Source of the DNA: Rhodothermales bacterium
GTDB lineage: Bacteria; Bacteroidota; Rhodothermia; Rhodothermales; Bin80
Direction of reading: 5' to 3'
Length of the DNA stretch: 64,000 nucleotides
NCBI GenBank assembly: GCA_022821875.1
Contig: JAJECV010000052.1
Location: 1 to 64,000, forward strand
In this document: positions 9,101 to 18,783 of the stretch, one piece after another
Numbering within the stretch: position 1 is the first letter of the stretch
Layout of the letters: each line of letters opens with the position of its first letter
Notes under the pieces: generated by a model
Databases searched by the model: none
Told to the model about the DNA's origin: nothing
The model's input: the letters and a program-made list of their open reading frames with translations, nothing else
Made by a program: the position numbers and the translations under genes

Positions 9101-11122
9101 CTACGCGGAGGTGCGCAGGGCGCGTGCGGCGATCAGCCAGTCCATGACGGCAGATTGATTCCGTACGTAATACCAGTATGCCTGCTCAATTTCTTCGGGC
9201 GGGCGTTTGAGGCGGGGCCCTAGTATTTCGCTGGCCGCAAAGACCCCGGTTTGCAACTGCCATTCCGGTGCAGGGACGAACTCATCCTGTTCATCAATGC
9301 CAATCAGGGATCGTTTGCCCAGCAGCACCGCCCCCCATTGACGGGTGCGTTCCGATCTGCGTGCCCATCTGGAATGTGGCCCCGCAAGTTTGGCGATCAG
9401 CAGCACACCGGGATGAATGCATGCGCCCGCAAGGGCAGCAACGATATCCGAGACGCGGCGGGCGGTGTGGGACCGCAGTGCGCCGATGACATCTTCGGCT
9501 TCCAGCAGCATCCGGTTCCCCAGGTTTTCGATGGAAGCTTTGCCGATCAGATGATCCTGTTTTTCGGCCAGAATATAGGTGTGTACGGGGGTGCCGGCAA
9601 GTTTTTGCATGAGCGCAAAAATTTCTTTGTTGGTCAGGCTGGAGGATACAAAGATGACGGATTCAATATCATGGACGCGTGCGATATCCCGGAGTTGGTC
9701 ATAGGTGCCCAGGCGGGGAAGATTGGAGGGAGCACCGCGGTTTTGATTCCGTGTTGCACGGCCGACGAGCATGTGCTTTGACAACTGCTGCGGGGCCAGT
9801 ACATTCGTGTCCTGGAGACTGCCGACGATCAGCGTCCGTTTTCCCAGTTGCTTACGGGCCTTCGGAAGCAGGCGTATGGCGGAGAGAAACAATAAACAGG
9901 CGGGCAGGCATGCGATCACAACGATACGAGAAAATGCGATCTGCTTGACAAAGAATGAGAGCGCTGCGAGCACGGTCACGGCAATCAGGGATCCGAGAAA
10001 CACCAGCCCCAGGCGTGCGCCATGCCCCCGGTAGCCGTTCCATGCCGCAATGACGAGCGTAACAATGGCTGCAAAGAGAGGGGCCAGTCCCCAGTAAAAG
10101 ACAGGGGGAAACTGCAATCCAGTCTGAAATGACCGGAAGAGTCCGAGTGCCGTCATGACCCCAAAGCAGACCACCAGATCACGTGCAGCGGGGTGGCGTA
10201 ATGCATTGTTCAGAATGGTCAGGGATCCGCGCACAATGACGGCTAGATGCAGAATCCACAAAAAGATTTTTGGGTACTCTTCACTCAGATGCTTCTGTGC
10301 GAATCGGACCATTGCTCCGTAGAAGAGGCGTACGTACCGGAGGTCACCTTTTTTGGTACTCTCTCCTTTGTAATGTATGATTTGGGTATCAGGAGTATAA
10401 TAGATCAGCCAGCCGGCTTTCTGGATTCGGTAACACAGATCCAGGTCCTCTCCGTACATAAAGAAGTCTTCATCAAAAAGACCGGCTTTGCCTCGCCCTG
10501 TATCTAGATCGTCTGTGCCGGTCAGTGCCGCATTGCGCAGGAACATACAGGAGCCGCTCAGTGCATCCACCGTGGTGGTCCGCTGCTCGGGCAGAAAGGT
10601 AAGGTTGTAGCGTCCGAAGGTTTTGCTGCGCGGGAAGATTCGGCTCAGCCCGGTCATCCGATAAAAGGCAACCGCGGGGGTCGGGAAGGATCTGCGGCTT
10701 TCCAGTGCAAAGGTTCCGTCAGGATTCAGGATTCGGCATCCCACCGCCCCGGCATCTGGATGGGTGTCCATGAAGTCGATCAGTACCTGGATCGTTTCCT
10801 CTTCCACAATCGTATCCGGGTTTAGAATGAATAAATATTTGCCCGATGCCAGACGCATACCCTGATTATTGGCGGCCGAAAACCCGATGTTGGAGCGATT
10901 CGCAATCACGGTGATATCTGGAAATTCCTCGGCCAGCATCCCCACGGAGCCATCCACGGAATTATTATCCACTACGATCACCTCGGATGGAATACCGCTC
11001 AAGGATCGTGCAACACTGCGAAGAGATTGACGCAACAAGTCCCTTACGTTATAATTAACGATGACGACGGATACCTTCAGGAACTCGGAGGATTTATCGG
11101 CAGACACGGGCGGGCCCTTCAA
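9101..11122 (-). CDS. GT2 glycosyltransferase fused to TM segments and a C-terminal nucleotide-binding-like domain
   Basis: N-term VSVVIVNYNVRDLLRQSLRS...VVDNNSVDGS; C-term TM helices then KRTLIVGSLQDTNVLA...DIESVIFVSSSL. Confidence 0.82.
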   Translation of the reverse strand: MKGPPVSADKSSEFLKVSVVIVNYNVRDLLRQSLRSVARSLSGIPSEVIVVDNNSVDGSVGMLAEEFPDITVIANRSNIGFSAANNQGMRLASGKYLFILNPDTIVEEETIQVLIDFMDTHPDAGAVGCRILNPDGTFALESRRSFPTPAVAFYRMTGLSRIFPRSKTFGRYNLTFLPEQRTTTVDALSGSCMFLRNAALTGTDDLDTGRGKAGLFDEDFFMYGEDLDLCYRIQKAGWLIYYTPDTQIIHYKGESTKKGDLRYVRLFYGAMVRFAQKHLSEEYPKIFLWILHLAVIVRGSLTILNNALRHPAARDLVVCFGVMTALGLFRSFQTGLQFPPVFYWGLAPLFAAIVTLVIAAWNGYRGHGARLGLVFLGSLIAVTVLAALSFFVKQIAFSRIVVIACLPACLLFLSAIRLLPKARKQLGKRTLIVGSLQDTNVLAPQQLSKHMLVGRATRNQNRGAPSNLPRLGTYDQLRDIARVHDIESVIFVSSSLTNKEIFALMQKLAGTPVHTYILAEKQDHLIGKASIENLGNRMLLEAEDVIGALRSHTARRVSDIVAALAGACIHPGVLLIAKLAGPHSRWARRSERTRQWGAVLLGKRSLIGIDEQDEFVPAPEWQLQTGVFAASEILGPRLKRPPEEIEQAYWYYVRNQSAVMDWLIAARALRTSA

Positions 11123-11139
11123 TAACGATCAAATATGCT

Positions 11140-11157
11140 CCAGAAACTAGTTTCTGG
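11140..11157. promoter_or_regulatory. 18-bp perfect palindrome upstream of the GT2 gene, candidate operator
   Basis: CCAGAAACTAGTTTCTGG is its own reverse complement; 18 bp upstream of the GT2 start. Confidence 0.35.
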
Positions 11158-11380
11158 CAGATTGGGTTCAGGTAAAGATATGCAGGTTGGATCATAATCG
11201 GCAAAATTTGGAATAAAGCAGGCGGCGATGTGCAATGTTATGCATCTTCAGAGCGAAGTGTGGTTCAGCACCTCGAATGGGGAAAGTGGAAGTTTTCATG
11301 GCTAAATGTTCCGTAATCTGCTTTGACGTACTTTGGAGTAAAGGCCATTTACCGCGATATCCTCGTTTCCGCAGTTAACG

Positions 11381-11914
11381 ATGTGCAGAATTTTCCTTAC
11401 GGGTTTTATGGGGTGCGGCAAGAGCACCATTGGAGCAGAGTTAGCGAAGCAGCTTTCCCTGGAGTTCATTGATCTGGATGATCGCATTGTTGATCAGGCC
11501 GGAATGTCGGTAGATCGAATTTTTAGGGAGCAGGGGGAAGAAGCGTTTCGGGAACGGGAGTCCGAGGCGTTAATGTCCCTGCCGGGCGGCATTGTTTGTG
11601 CACTAGGGGGCGGCACCCTGATGAGAGAGGCGAATCTATCCTGGGCACTGTGGAAATCCTGGATTATTTATATCCGGGTCGGAGCAGCGGAATTGGTGCG
11701 CAGACTTCAGGCGGACGCGACGGTTCGACCGTTATTGCTGGATCGTAACGGGGAGCCACTCTCGCAGGTTCAGATGGAGATGCGGATTCGTGACATGGTA
11801 AGACAGCGTGAGCCGATTTACAATCAGGCACACCGGATCCTTGATCTTGGCGGGGTAACGCCGGAGGCTGCGGCAGCAAGATGCCGGGATGCTTATCGTA
11901 GTCGAAAGGTTTGA
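11381..11914 (+). CDS. aroK: Shikimate kinase
   Basis: IFLTGFMGCGKSTIGAELAKQL, FIDLDDRI, LGGGT. Confidence 0.92.
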   Translation: MCRIFLTGFMGCGKSTIGAELAKQLSLEFIDLDDRIVDQAGMSVDRIFREQGEEAFRERESEALMSLPGGIVCALGGGTLMREANLSWALWKSWIIYIRVGAAELVRRLQADATVRPLLLDRNGEPLSQVQMEMRIRDMVRQREPIYNQAHRILDLGGVTPEAAAARCRDAYRSRKV

Positions 11915-12480
11915 CGGTGGTGTGTACTTGGTCCGAATTTCTGAAGGGCGGTGTAATGCGCCTTGGTGGGATAGCCAACGTTACGGTCCCATCCGTATTC
12001 AGGATGTTCGGCGTGAAGTTGTTGCATCAAATAATCCCGGGTTACCTTTGCAAGGATGGATGCTGCGCCGATGGAATGGCTCCGCTGATCCCCTTTTATG
12101 AGTGCGAGTTGCGGGCAGGACATGTTGGGTAGCGTTCGATTGCCATCCACCAGAAGGGCCTGCGGTTTGCAATTCAATGCATCTACAGCCCGCTGCATGG
12201 CAAGCAGTGAGGCTTCAATGATGTTCAGTTTGTCAATTTCACCTGGGCTTGCATATCCGATCCCGATGTCCATGGCGGCCTCTCGGATTTTGGTCATGGC
12301 ATCTTCACGCGCCTGTTTGCGCAGCAGTTTGCTGTCGTGAACGCCATCAACGATTACACCGGGAGCAAATACCACGGCGGCGGCGACGACGGGGCCGGCT
12401 AGTGCGCCGCGCCCCACTTCATCAATCCCCGCAATATGGGTCAATTTCCGATTCCATAAAAGTGTTTCGTATCTTAGCAT
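11893..12480 (-). CDS. rnhB: Ribonuclease HII
   Basis: IAGIDEVGRGALAGPVVAAAV...DSK...ASILAKVTRD; start refined to MLRYETLLWN (ATG complement at 12478-12480). Confidence 0.93.
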   Translation of the reverse strand: MLRYETLLWNRKLTHIAGIDEVGRGALAGPVVAAAVVFAPGVIVDGVHDSKLLRKQAREDAMTKIREAAMDIGIGYASPGEIDKLNIIEASLLAMQRAVDALNCKPQALLVDGNRTLPNMSCPQLALIKGDQRSHSIGAASILAKVTRDYLMQQLHAEHPEYGWDRNVGYPTKAHYTALQKFGPSTHHRQTFRLR

Positions 12481-12606
12481 GATACATGGATGGGAACAGG
12501 AAGGTACGGTATGTGGTAGCACCTTCCGGCAGTAGTCTCTCTTACGCGCACGGTGTTTCGTCGGTGCGCATTTTTCATACCTAAAACGCATTTCTGTGCG
12601 GCAGTG

Positions 12607-13755
12607 ATGCCAAAACGGCGAATTACGGCCTCAAGATCGAGGTCGCCCGGGCAGCCTTTCAAAGGGATGCTTGAAATTATTGGAGACCGCAAGTTCGGTT
12701 TTATTCGGGAATTGCGGTCAGGGATGCCGAAAAATGACGGGGATCCATTTTGTCCACCGTCAATGATCAATCGGTACCGGTTACGGGACGGTGTTGTTCT
12801 GGAGGGGATTCTGCGTCCCGGCAAGAAAGGGGATATGCAGGTCTCCCGTCTGACCAGTGTGATGAATATTTCGCCGGATGCATGGTCACGCATGCACGAG
12901 TTTGAGGAGGGGCGGATTGTTTATCCGGACACGAAGCTTAATCTGGTTAAAACTCCGAATGATATTACGATGCGGGTGGTGGATCTTGCGTGTCCGATCG
13001 GGAAAGGGCAGCGGGCCTTGATTGTGGCTCCGCCTCGAACCGGGAAAACGTTAATCCTCAAGGAGATTGCGGCATCGCTGACACAGAATCATCCCGATAT
13101 TCATCTGGTCGCCCTTCTGGTGGATGAGCGCCCGGAAGAGGTGACGGATTTTCGGCGCAGTACCAAAGCGACGGTCTTTGCGAGTTCCAGTGATCAGGAA
13201 GAGTTCAATCATGTGCGTGTATCGGTATTGGCATTTGAGTATGCAAAGCGACTGGTTGAATTAGGGGACGATGTGGTTCTTCTTCTGGATTCACTCACAC
13301 GGCTTGGTCGTACATTCAATCTTTGGGGGGAAGGCACAGGGCGGACCATGTCGGGGGGGCTGGATTCCGGGGCCATGCGGATTCCGCGGCGGTTATTTGG
13401 AAGTGCCCGCAATATTGAAGACGGGGGATCTTTGACCTTGATTGCAACGGCGTTAATTGAAACGGGCAGCCGTATGGATGAGGTAATCTTTGAGGAGTTC
13501 AAAGGCACCGGGAATGCGGAGATTGTTCTGGACAGGGAGATGGCACAGCGCCGCGTATGGCCTGCGATCAATCTCAGAAAATCACGGACCCGGAACGAGG
13601 ATCTGCTGCTGGGGGATGTGGCGGACAAGCATGGCCGGCTGTTTCAGGTTCTGAACAGCCGCCGCCCCATGGAGGCCATGCAGGCGCTTACCCGTCACAT
13701 GCAGACCTTTCCCACCAATGATGCGCTCCTGACCGCGCTGGTACGTGACTATTGA
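12607..13755 (+). CDS. rho: Transcription termination factor Rho, divergent and N-terminally short
   Basis: VAPPRTGKTLILKEIA (P-loop), LLVDERPEEVTDF, LLLDSLTRLGRTFNLWGEGTGRTMSGGLDS, EEFKGTGNAEIVLDR. ATG at 12607 precedes the CSD-like segment; ORF open from 12553. Confidence 0.92.
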   Translation: MPKRRITASRSRSPGQPFKGMLEIIGDRKFGFIRELRSGMPKNDGDPFCPPSMINRYRLRDGVVLEGILRPGKKGDMQVSRLTSVMNISPDAWSRMHEFEEGRIVYPDTKLNLVKTPNDITMRVVDLACPIGKGQRALIVAPPRTGKTLILKEIAASLTQNHPDIHLVALLVDERPEEVTDFRRSTKATVFASSSDQEEFNHVRVSVLAFEYAKRLVELGDDVVLLLDSLTRLGRTFNLWGEGTGRTMSGGLDSGAMRIPRRLFGSARNIEDGGSLTLIATALIETGSRMDEVIFEEFKGTGNAEIVLDREMAQRRVWPAINLRKSRTRNEDLLLGDVADKHGRLFQVLNSRRPMEAMQALTRHMQTFPTNDALLTALVRDY

Positions 13756-14217
13756 CATTCAATTCGAATCTGACAGTCTTTCCTTTTTCGAACGTCAAAT
13801 TTGACGGCGATTGGATTCTTTTGTATAGAGTCAGTCGTTCGTTGTCCAAAAGGTCAGAATACTTCCTCATTCAGTGATGACTGCCGAAGTTTTTGGTGAG
13901 TTTTCGGGAGATAAAACCGTGCCCGCATAACAAAACTCCAGTGCAACGCCGATTTTTTACCAGTTCAGGGAATGGGATCCGCCGGTAAAGACAGGACTCT
14001 CTGTTTCGGGATGTAGGAATTATAGCTATATTTTGATGAACTTCAGCAGAGTTATGGTGAGCATAATTTTTGATGGACAAATTTGTGTGGGTCTGTCAGA
14101 CGGGGATATCTTCCGGTTCGCTGACCGGCCACAGTATAATAGGGCCGTCCGCTCCTCTGGATTCCATGGTTACGCGCAGGTATAATCCCCGATTTTTCTA
14201 CACATGGAGGTTTCATT

Positions 14218-17064
14218 TTGGCTCCCGGTGAATTTATAGCGAAGTGGCGTGTTTCGGAACTGAAGGAGCGTTCAGCGGCACAGGAGCACTTTATTGATCT
14301 GTGCCGGTTGCTTGGTGAGCCTACACCGGCCGAGGCCGATCCCAGGGGAGATCATTATTGCTTTGAGCGAGGTGCACGCAAGGATTCCGGGGGAGATGGC
14401 TGGGCGGATGTGTGGAAACGGAATCATTTTGCATGGGAGTACAAGGGGAAGCACGCAAACCTTGATGTTGCCTTTGATCAGTTGCGGCAATACGCGCTGG
14501 CACTGGAGAATCCGCCGATCCTGATTGTTTCGGATATGCATCGGTTTCTGATCCGGACGAACTGGACGAACTCCGTGAGCAAAACCTATGAGTTTGCGCT
14601 GGAGGATCTCCAAAGCAGTGAGTTTCGGGATCTGCTCAAGTGGGCAATGTCGGATCCCGAGCGGCTGCGGCCGAGCGAAACCCGGCAGACCCTCACCGAG
14701 CGGGCCGCGAAGACGTTCGCCCAGCTTGCATATTCGCTCCGGGATCAGGGCCATACGCCTCAGGAGGTCGCCCATTTTGTCAACCGTCTCATCTTCTGCA
14801 TGTTTGCGGAGGATGTGGGGCTGCTCCCCGACGAAATGTTCAGCCGCATGCTGAAGCAGGCAGGGGCGCGGCCCGAGGAGTTTGCAGACCTTGCGGGGGA
14901 TCTTTTTCGGGCGATGTCCACCGGTGGCCGGGTTGGTTTTGAAGCGGTAAAGCGATTCAATGGCGGGTTGTTTGAGGATGACGCTGCTTTGCCAATGAAT
15001 CAGGATCAGATCAGCATGACGCTGGATGCGGCCAGACTTGACTGGTCAAATATTGATCCTTCCATTCTGGGTACGTTGTTTGAGCGGGGGCTTGATCCAG
15101 ATAAACGCGGGCAGCTTGGAGCGCACTACACGGATCATGATAAAATCATGCAGATCATTGAGCCGGTGATTCTCCGTCCGTGGCTGGCAGAATGGGAAAC
15201 TGAGAAGTCTCAGATTCAACGGATTCTTGAACGCGCGAATGCTGTAAAATCAAAGGCTGCCAAGAGACGTCACCGTAAACAGGCTGAAGCCAGATTCAAT
15301 CTGTTTCTTGAACGATTGGGGCACTTCACGGTGCTTGATCCCGCTTGCGGATCGGGCAATTTTCTTTACCTTGCGCTGCATGCCCTGCATGATCTGGAGC
15401 ACCGGGTACAGCTGGAGGCGGAGGCACTGGGGCTTGAGCGGTCTATTTTATTGGTGGGACCTAAAAATGTGAAGGGGATAGAGTTGAATACGTATGCGGC
15501 GGAGTTAGCGCGTGTTTCGGTGTGGATTGGGGAGATCCAGTGGCTTCGGCGGAACGGCTTTATCAGTTTTCCGGAGCCGATCCTCAAATCATTGGAAACC
15601 ATTGAGTGCCGGGATGCCTTAGTTACAGTGGACGGGAAGGAATCCGAGTGGCCGGATGCGGATGTCATCATTGGGAATCCGCCATTTCTGGGGGATAAGC
15701 TATTGATCGGCAACCTTGGAGAGGAATATGTTTCAAGGCTGCACAGAATTTACGAAGGTCGGGTGCCTCACGCAGCAGATCTTGTTTGTTATTGGTTTGT
15801 GAAGGCCGGGGAGCATATGGATGCAGCGGGATCAAAGCGGATCGGGCTGGTTGCAACGAATTCGATTCGGGGTGGTGCGAGTCGCCGGGCATTGAAACAT
15901 GCGGCTCAAGGGAAAACGATTTTTAATGCTTGGAGCGATGAGCCGTGGATTATTGACGGTGCGGCGGTTCGCGTATCCATTGTGTGTCTCTCACGATCAG
16001 AGGATAAATTTGTAGATGAACATCAACTCAACGGCAAAACAGTAGACGAGATCTACATGGATCTCACTGCGCGTAGTGGTGGGGTTGGTCTTGATTTAAC
16101 GAATATTCAGCGCCTTAGTCAGAATTCAGGTGTGACCTACATCGGGGATCAAAAGAGTGGTCCATTCGATATTCCAGGTGATCTTGCCCGGCAATGGCTT
16201 CAGGAGCCCTTAAACCCTAATGGCCGTCCCAATTCGGATGTACTCAGACCGTGGATGAATGGTAAGGGGCTTATGCAGCGCTATGACGATAGATGGGTCA
16301 TTGACTTTGGCTCTTCTATGGATAAGGAAGAGGCTGCACTGTACGAATCGCCATTCCAATATGCCCAAAAATACGTTCAGCCAAATTGGGAGAAGAGGCA
16401 CCTGAACGGGCGTCGTCGTGATTGGTGGCTGCATGATAGGCCAAGGCCAAACATGTGGAATGCTATGGATGGGATGTCAAGATATATTGCTACATCGTGT
16501 GTTTCAAAGCACCGTGTCTTTGTATGGTTGGAGATTGCAGTCTGCCCGAGCAATGCGATGGTAGCTATTGCGAGAGATGATGACACCATGTTTGGGTTCT
16601 TGCACAGCCGGTTCCATGAGATGTGGTCACTCCGCACAGGTACCAGTCTTGAAGATCGGCCTCGTTACACTCCGACTACGACATTTGAGAAGTTTCCCTT
16701 TCCGGATGGGCTCTCCCCCGATATACCCGCTGGCGATTATCAAACGGATCCCAGAGCACAGGCCATTGCTCTGGCGGCGAAAAGACTTGTAGAACTCCGT
16801 GACCGCTGGCTCAATCCGACCGAATGGGTGCAATGGGTGGAAGAACCCGTTCCAGGCTATCCCCTGCGCCCGGTGCCACGTGATGCGAAGGCGGCGAAGG
16901 CACTGAAACAGAGGACCCTCACCAAACTCTACAATACCCGGCCGCAGTGGCTTCTTGATGTGCATGCGCAGTTAGATGCGGCGGTGGCTGCCGCTTACGG
17001 CTGGCCTGCAGACATCTCAACCGAAGAGGCCCTTCACGAATTACTCGCTCTAAATCAGCGCTGA
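14218..17064 (+). CDS. MmeI-like single-chain restriction endonuclease/methyltransferase (Type IIL)
   Basis: N-terminal GDGWADVWKRNHFAWEYKGKH (PD-(D/E)XK-like), MTase motif I DPACGSGNFLYLALHAL, motif IV NPPFLGD, C-terminal target-recognition-like region; TTG start. Confidence 0.85.
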   Translation: MAPGEFIAKWRVSELKERSAAQEHFIDLCRLLGEPTPAEADPRGDHYCFERGARKDSGGDGWADVWKRNHFAWEYKGKHANLDVAFDQLRQYALALENPPILIVSDMHRFLIRTNWTNSVSKTYEFALEDLQSSEFRDLLKWAMSDPERLRPSETRQTLTERAAKTFAQLAYSLRDQGHTPQEVAHFVNRLIFCMFAEDVGLLPDEMFSRMLKQAGARPEEFADLAGDLFRAMSTGGRVGFEAVKRFNGGLFEDDAALPMNQDQISMTLDAARLDWSNIDPSILGTLFERGLDPDKRGQLGAHYTDHDKIMQIIEPVILRPWLAEWETEKSQIQRILERANAVKSKAAKRRHRKQAEARFNLFLERLGHFTVLDPACGSGNFLYLALHALHDLEHRVQLEAEALGLERSILLVGPKNVKGIELNTYAAELARVSVWIGEIQWLRRNGFISFPEPILKSLETIECRDALVTVDGKESEWPDADVIIGNPPFLGDKLLIGNLGEEYVSRLHRIYEGRVPHAADLVCYWFVKAGEHMDAAGSKRIGLVATNSIRGGASRRALKHAAQGKTIFNAWSDEPWIIDGAAVRVSIVCLSRSEDKFVDEHQLNGKTVDEIYMDLTARSGGVGLDLTNIQRLSQNSGVTYIGDQKSGPFDIPGDLARQWLQEPLNPNGRPNSDVLRPWMNGKGLMQRYDDRWVIDFGSSMDKEEAALYESPFQYAQKYVQPNWEKRHLNGRRRDWWLHDRPRPNMWNAMDGMSRYIATSCVSKHRVFVWLEIAVCPSNAMVAIARDDDTMFGFLHSRFHEMWSLRTGTSLEDRPRYTPTTTFEKFPFPDGLSPDIPAGDYQTDPRAQAIALAAKRLVELRDRWLNPTEWVQWVEEPVPGYPLRPVPRDAKAAKALKQRTLTKLYNTRPQWLLDVHAQLDAAVAAAYGWPADISTEEALHELLALNQR

Positions 17065-17139
17065 TGTTCCTCTGGAATCTGGAATAGATTGATCATTGAT
17101 CGGTGCAAAGGGTTTACGGAGCGAACCAAATTTTTACCC

Positions 17140-18570
17140 ATGAGCAGCAAGCGATTTGATGAGATTACGGCACTGTGTAAGCGCCGCGGTTTTGTGTTTC
17201 AGTCTTCCGAAATCTACGGCGGACTCGGAGCCACCTATGACTATGGTCCGCTGGGCGTAGCACTGAAGCGGAATGTGCAGGAGCGCTGGTGGCATGATAT
17301 GGTCTACGCCAACGACAATATAGAAGGGATCGATGCTGCCATCCTGATGCATCCCAGAGTCTGGAAAGCTTCCGGGCATGTAGATGCGTTTCACGATCCA
17401 CTCATTGACGATAAGGCATCTAAACGGCGTTACCGTGCAGATCAACTGATTGAACAGCATATTGACCGCCTGCGGGCAAAAGGAAAAACAGAACGGGCGG
17501 ATGCAGTGCACGAGCAGTTCACCCAGGCGCTCAATGCAGAGGACATGCCCAAAGCACTTCACGCGCTGATCATCTCCGAAGAAATTCGCGGTCCAGATTC
17601 AGGTGCATTTGACTGGACTGATGTGCGCCAGTTCAATATGATGTTTGAAACGAAAGTGGGAGCGCTGGCCGGTGAAGACTCGTCGATCTTTCTGCGCCCG
17701 GAAACGGCTCAGGGCATCTTTGTGAATTTTCAGAATGTGCTGGCGACTTCACGCGTACAGATTCCGTTCGGGATTGCCCAGATCGGCAAAGCGTTCCGCA
17801 ATGAAATTGTCGCACGGCAGTTCATTTTCCGAATGCGTGAATTTGAACAGATGGAAATGCAGTATTTCGTGGAGCCGGGAACTCAGGCGGAAGCCTATGA
17901 ACTCTGGCGCTCCCGAAGATGGGATTGGCATGTTCAGAATGGTATCCCGGAATCTAAACTGCGTTGGCATGTCCACGAAAAACCCGCCCATTATGCAGAT
18001 GCGGCCGTTGACATCCAGTATGAATTTCCCATTGGATGGCAGGAGGTTGAGGGGATCCATTCCCGTACCGACTATGACCTTGGAAGGCATCAGGAGTATT
18101 CCGGAAAGAAGATGCAGATTTTTCATCCGCCATCGGGCAGCCGGTTTATTCCATTCGTGGTAGAGACCTCGGTCGGTCTGGATAGAACCGTCCTGATGCT
18201 GCTTTGCGAAGCCTACCGGAAGGATGAGGTTGAGGGACAGAGTCGTACCGTTATGGCGTTCGCCCCCTCCATTGCTCCCATCAAGGCTGGCATCTTTCCA
18301 CTTTTACGCAGGGACGGAATGCCGGAGCGTGCGCGTACGATTACCGCGGACCTCCGCCGTGAGTGGAATGTGTTCTATGACGAAAAGGGATCTATCGGCA
18401 AACGTTACCGCAGAATGGACGAAGCAGGGACCCCATTATGTATCACGATTGACCGTGAAACGCTTGGCGGGGCAGGGGTGACCATCCGTAACCGGGATAC
18501 ACTGGAGCAGGTGCGAATCGCAGATGATCGGGTGTCGGCGTTTGTATCAGAGTTTATCAGGGGAGCATAA
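17140..18570 (+). CDS. glyS: Glycine--tRNA ligase, single-chain alpha2 type
   Basis: ITALCKRRGFVFQSSEIYGGLGATYDYGPLGVALKRN, FLRPETAQGIFVNF, RNEIVARQFIFRMREFEQMEMQYF; start refined to ATG 17140. Confidence 0.95.
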   Translation: MSSKRFDEITALCKRRGFVFQSSEIYGGLGATYDYGPLGVALKRNVQERWWHDMVYANDNIEGIDAAILMHPRVWKASGHVDAFHDPLIDDKASKRRYRADQLIEQHIDRLRAKGKTERADAVHEQFTQALNAEDMPKALHALIISEEIRGPDSGAFDWTDVRQFNMMFETKVGALAGEDSSIFLRPETAQGIFVNFQNVLATSRVQIPFGIAQIGKAFRNEIVARQFIFRMREFEQMEMQYFVEPGTQAEAYELWRSRRWDWHVQNGIPESKLRWHVHEKPAHYADAAVDIQYEFPIGWQEVEGIHSRTDYDLGRHQEYSGKKMQIFHPPSGSRFIPFVVETSVGLDRTVLMLLCEAYRKDEVEGQSRTVMAFAPSIAPIKAGIFPLLRRDGMPERARTITADLRREWNVFYDEKGSIGKRYRRMDEAGTPLCITIDRETLGGAGVTIRNRDTLEQVRIADDRVSAFVSEFIRGA

Positions 18571-18729
18571 TTTACGGCCACAGCCCCCGGTCTTCCAGAA
18601 AACCCATGAATCATTTCATCGGGGCATTCCGGTGATCTGTCCCCGGAATATTCGCGGCATCTCTATCCGTGCAGAAATATTTTTATTGAATGAATTGATT
18701 CATAAGTGCAACCTACTTGATTTTCTTTA

Positions 18730-18774
18730 GTATACCAGTTATCTTTGTCCTTAGGACAAAGATAACTGGTATAC
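18730..18774. promoter_or_regulatory. 45-bp palindrome (22-bp perfect arms, 1-nt centre) at the AbiE start, candidate operator/hairpin
   Basis: GTATACCAGTTATCTTTGTCCT-T-AGGACAAAGATAACTGGTATAC, ending 9 bp before the ATG at 18784. Confidence 0.8.
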
Positions 18775-18783
18775 GTAGCAAAG

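Noticed and set aside
13793-13806. 14-bp palindrome CGTCAAATTTGACG after rho
   Set aside because: Short dyad with no T-tract or gene start nearby; could be chance.
13688-14080. Two small minus-strand ORFs between rho and the MmeI-like gene
   Set aside because: No homology recognisable by eye; the first overlaps the rho 3' end antisense.
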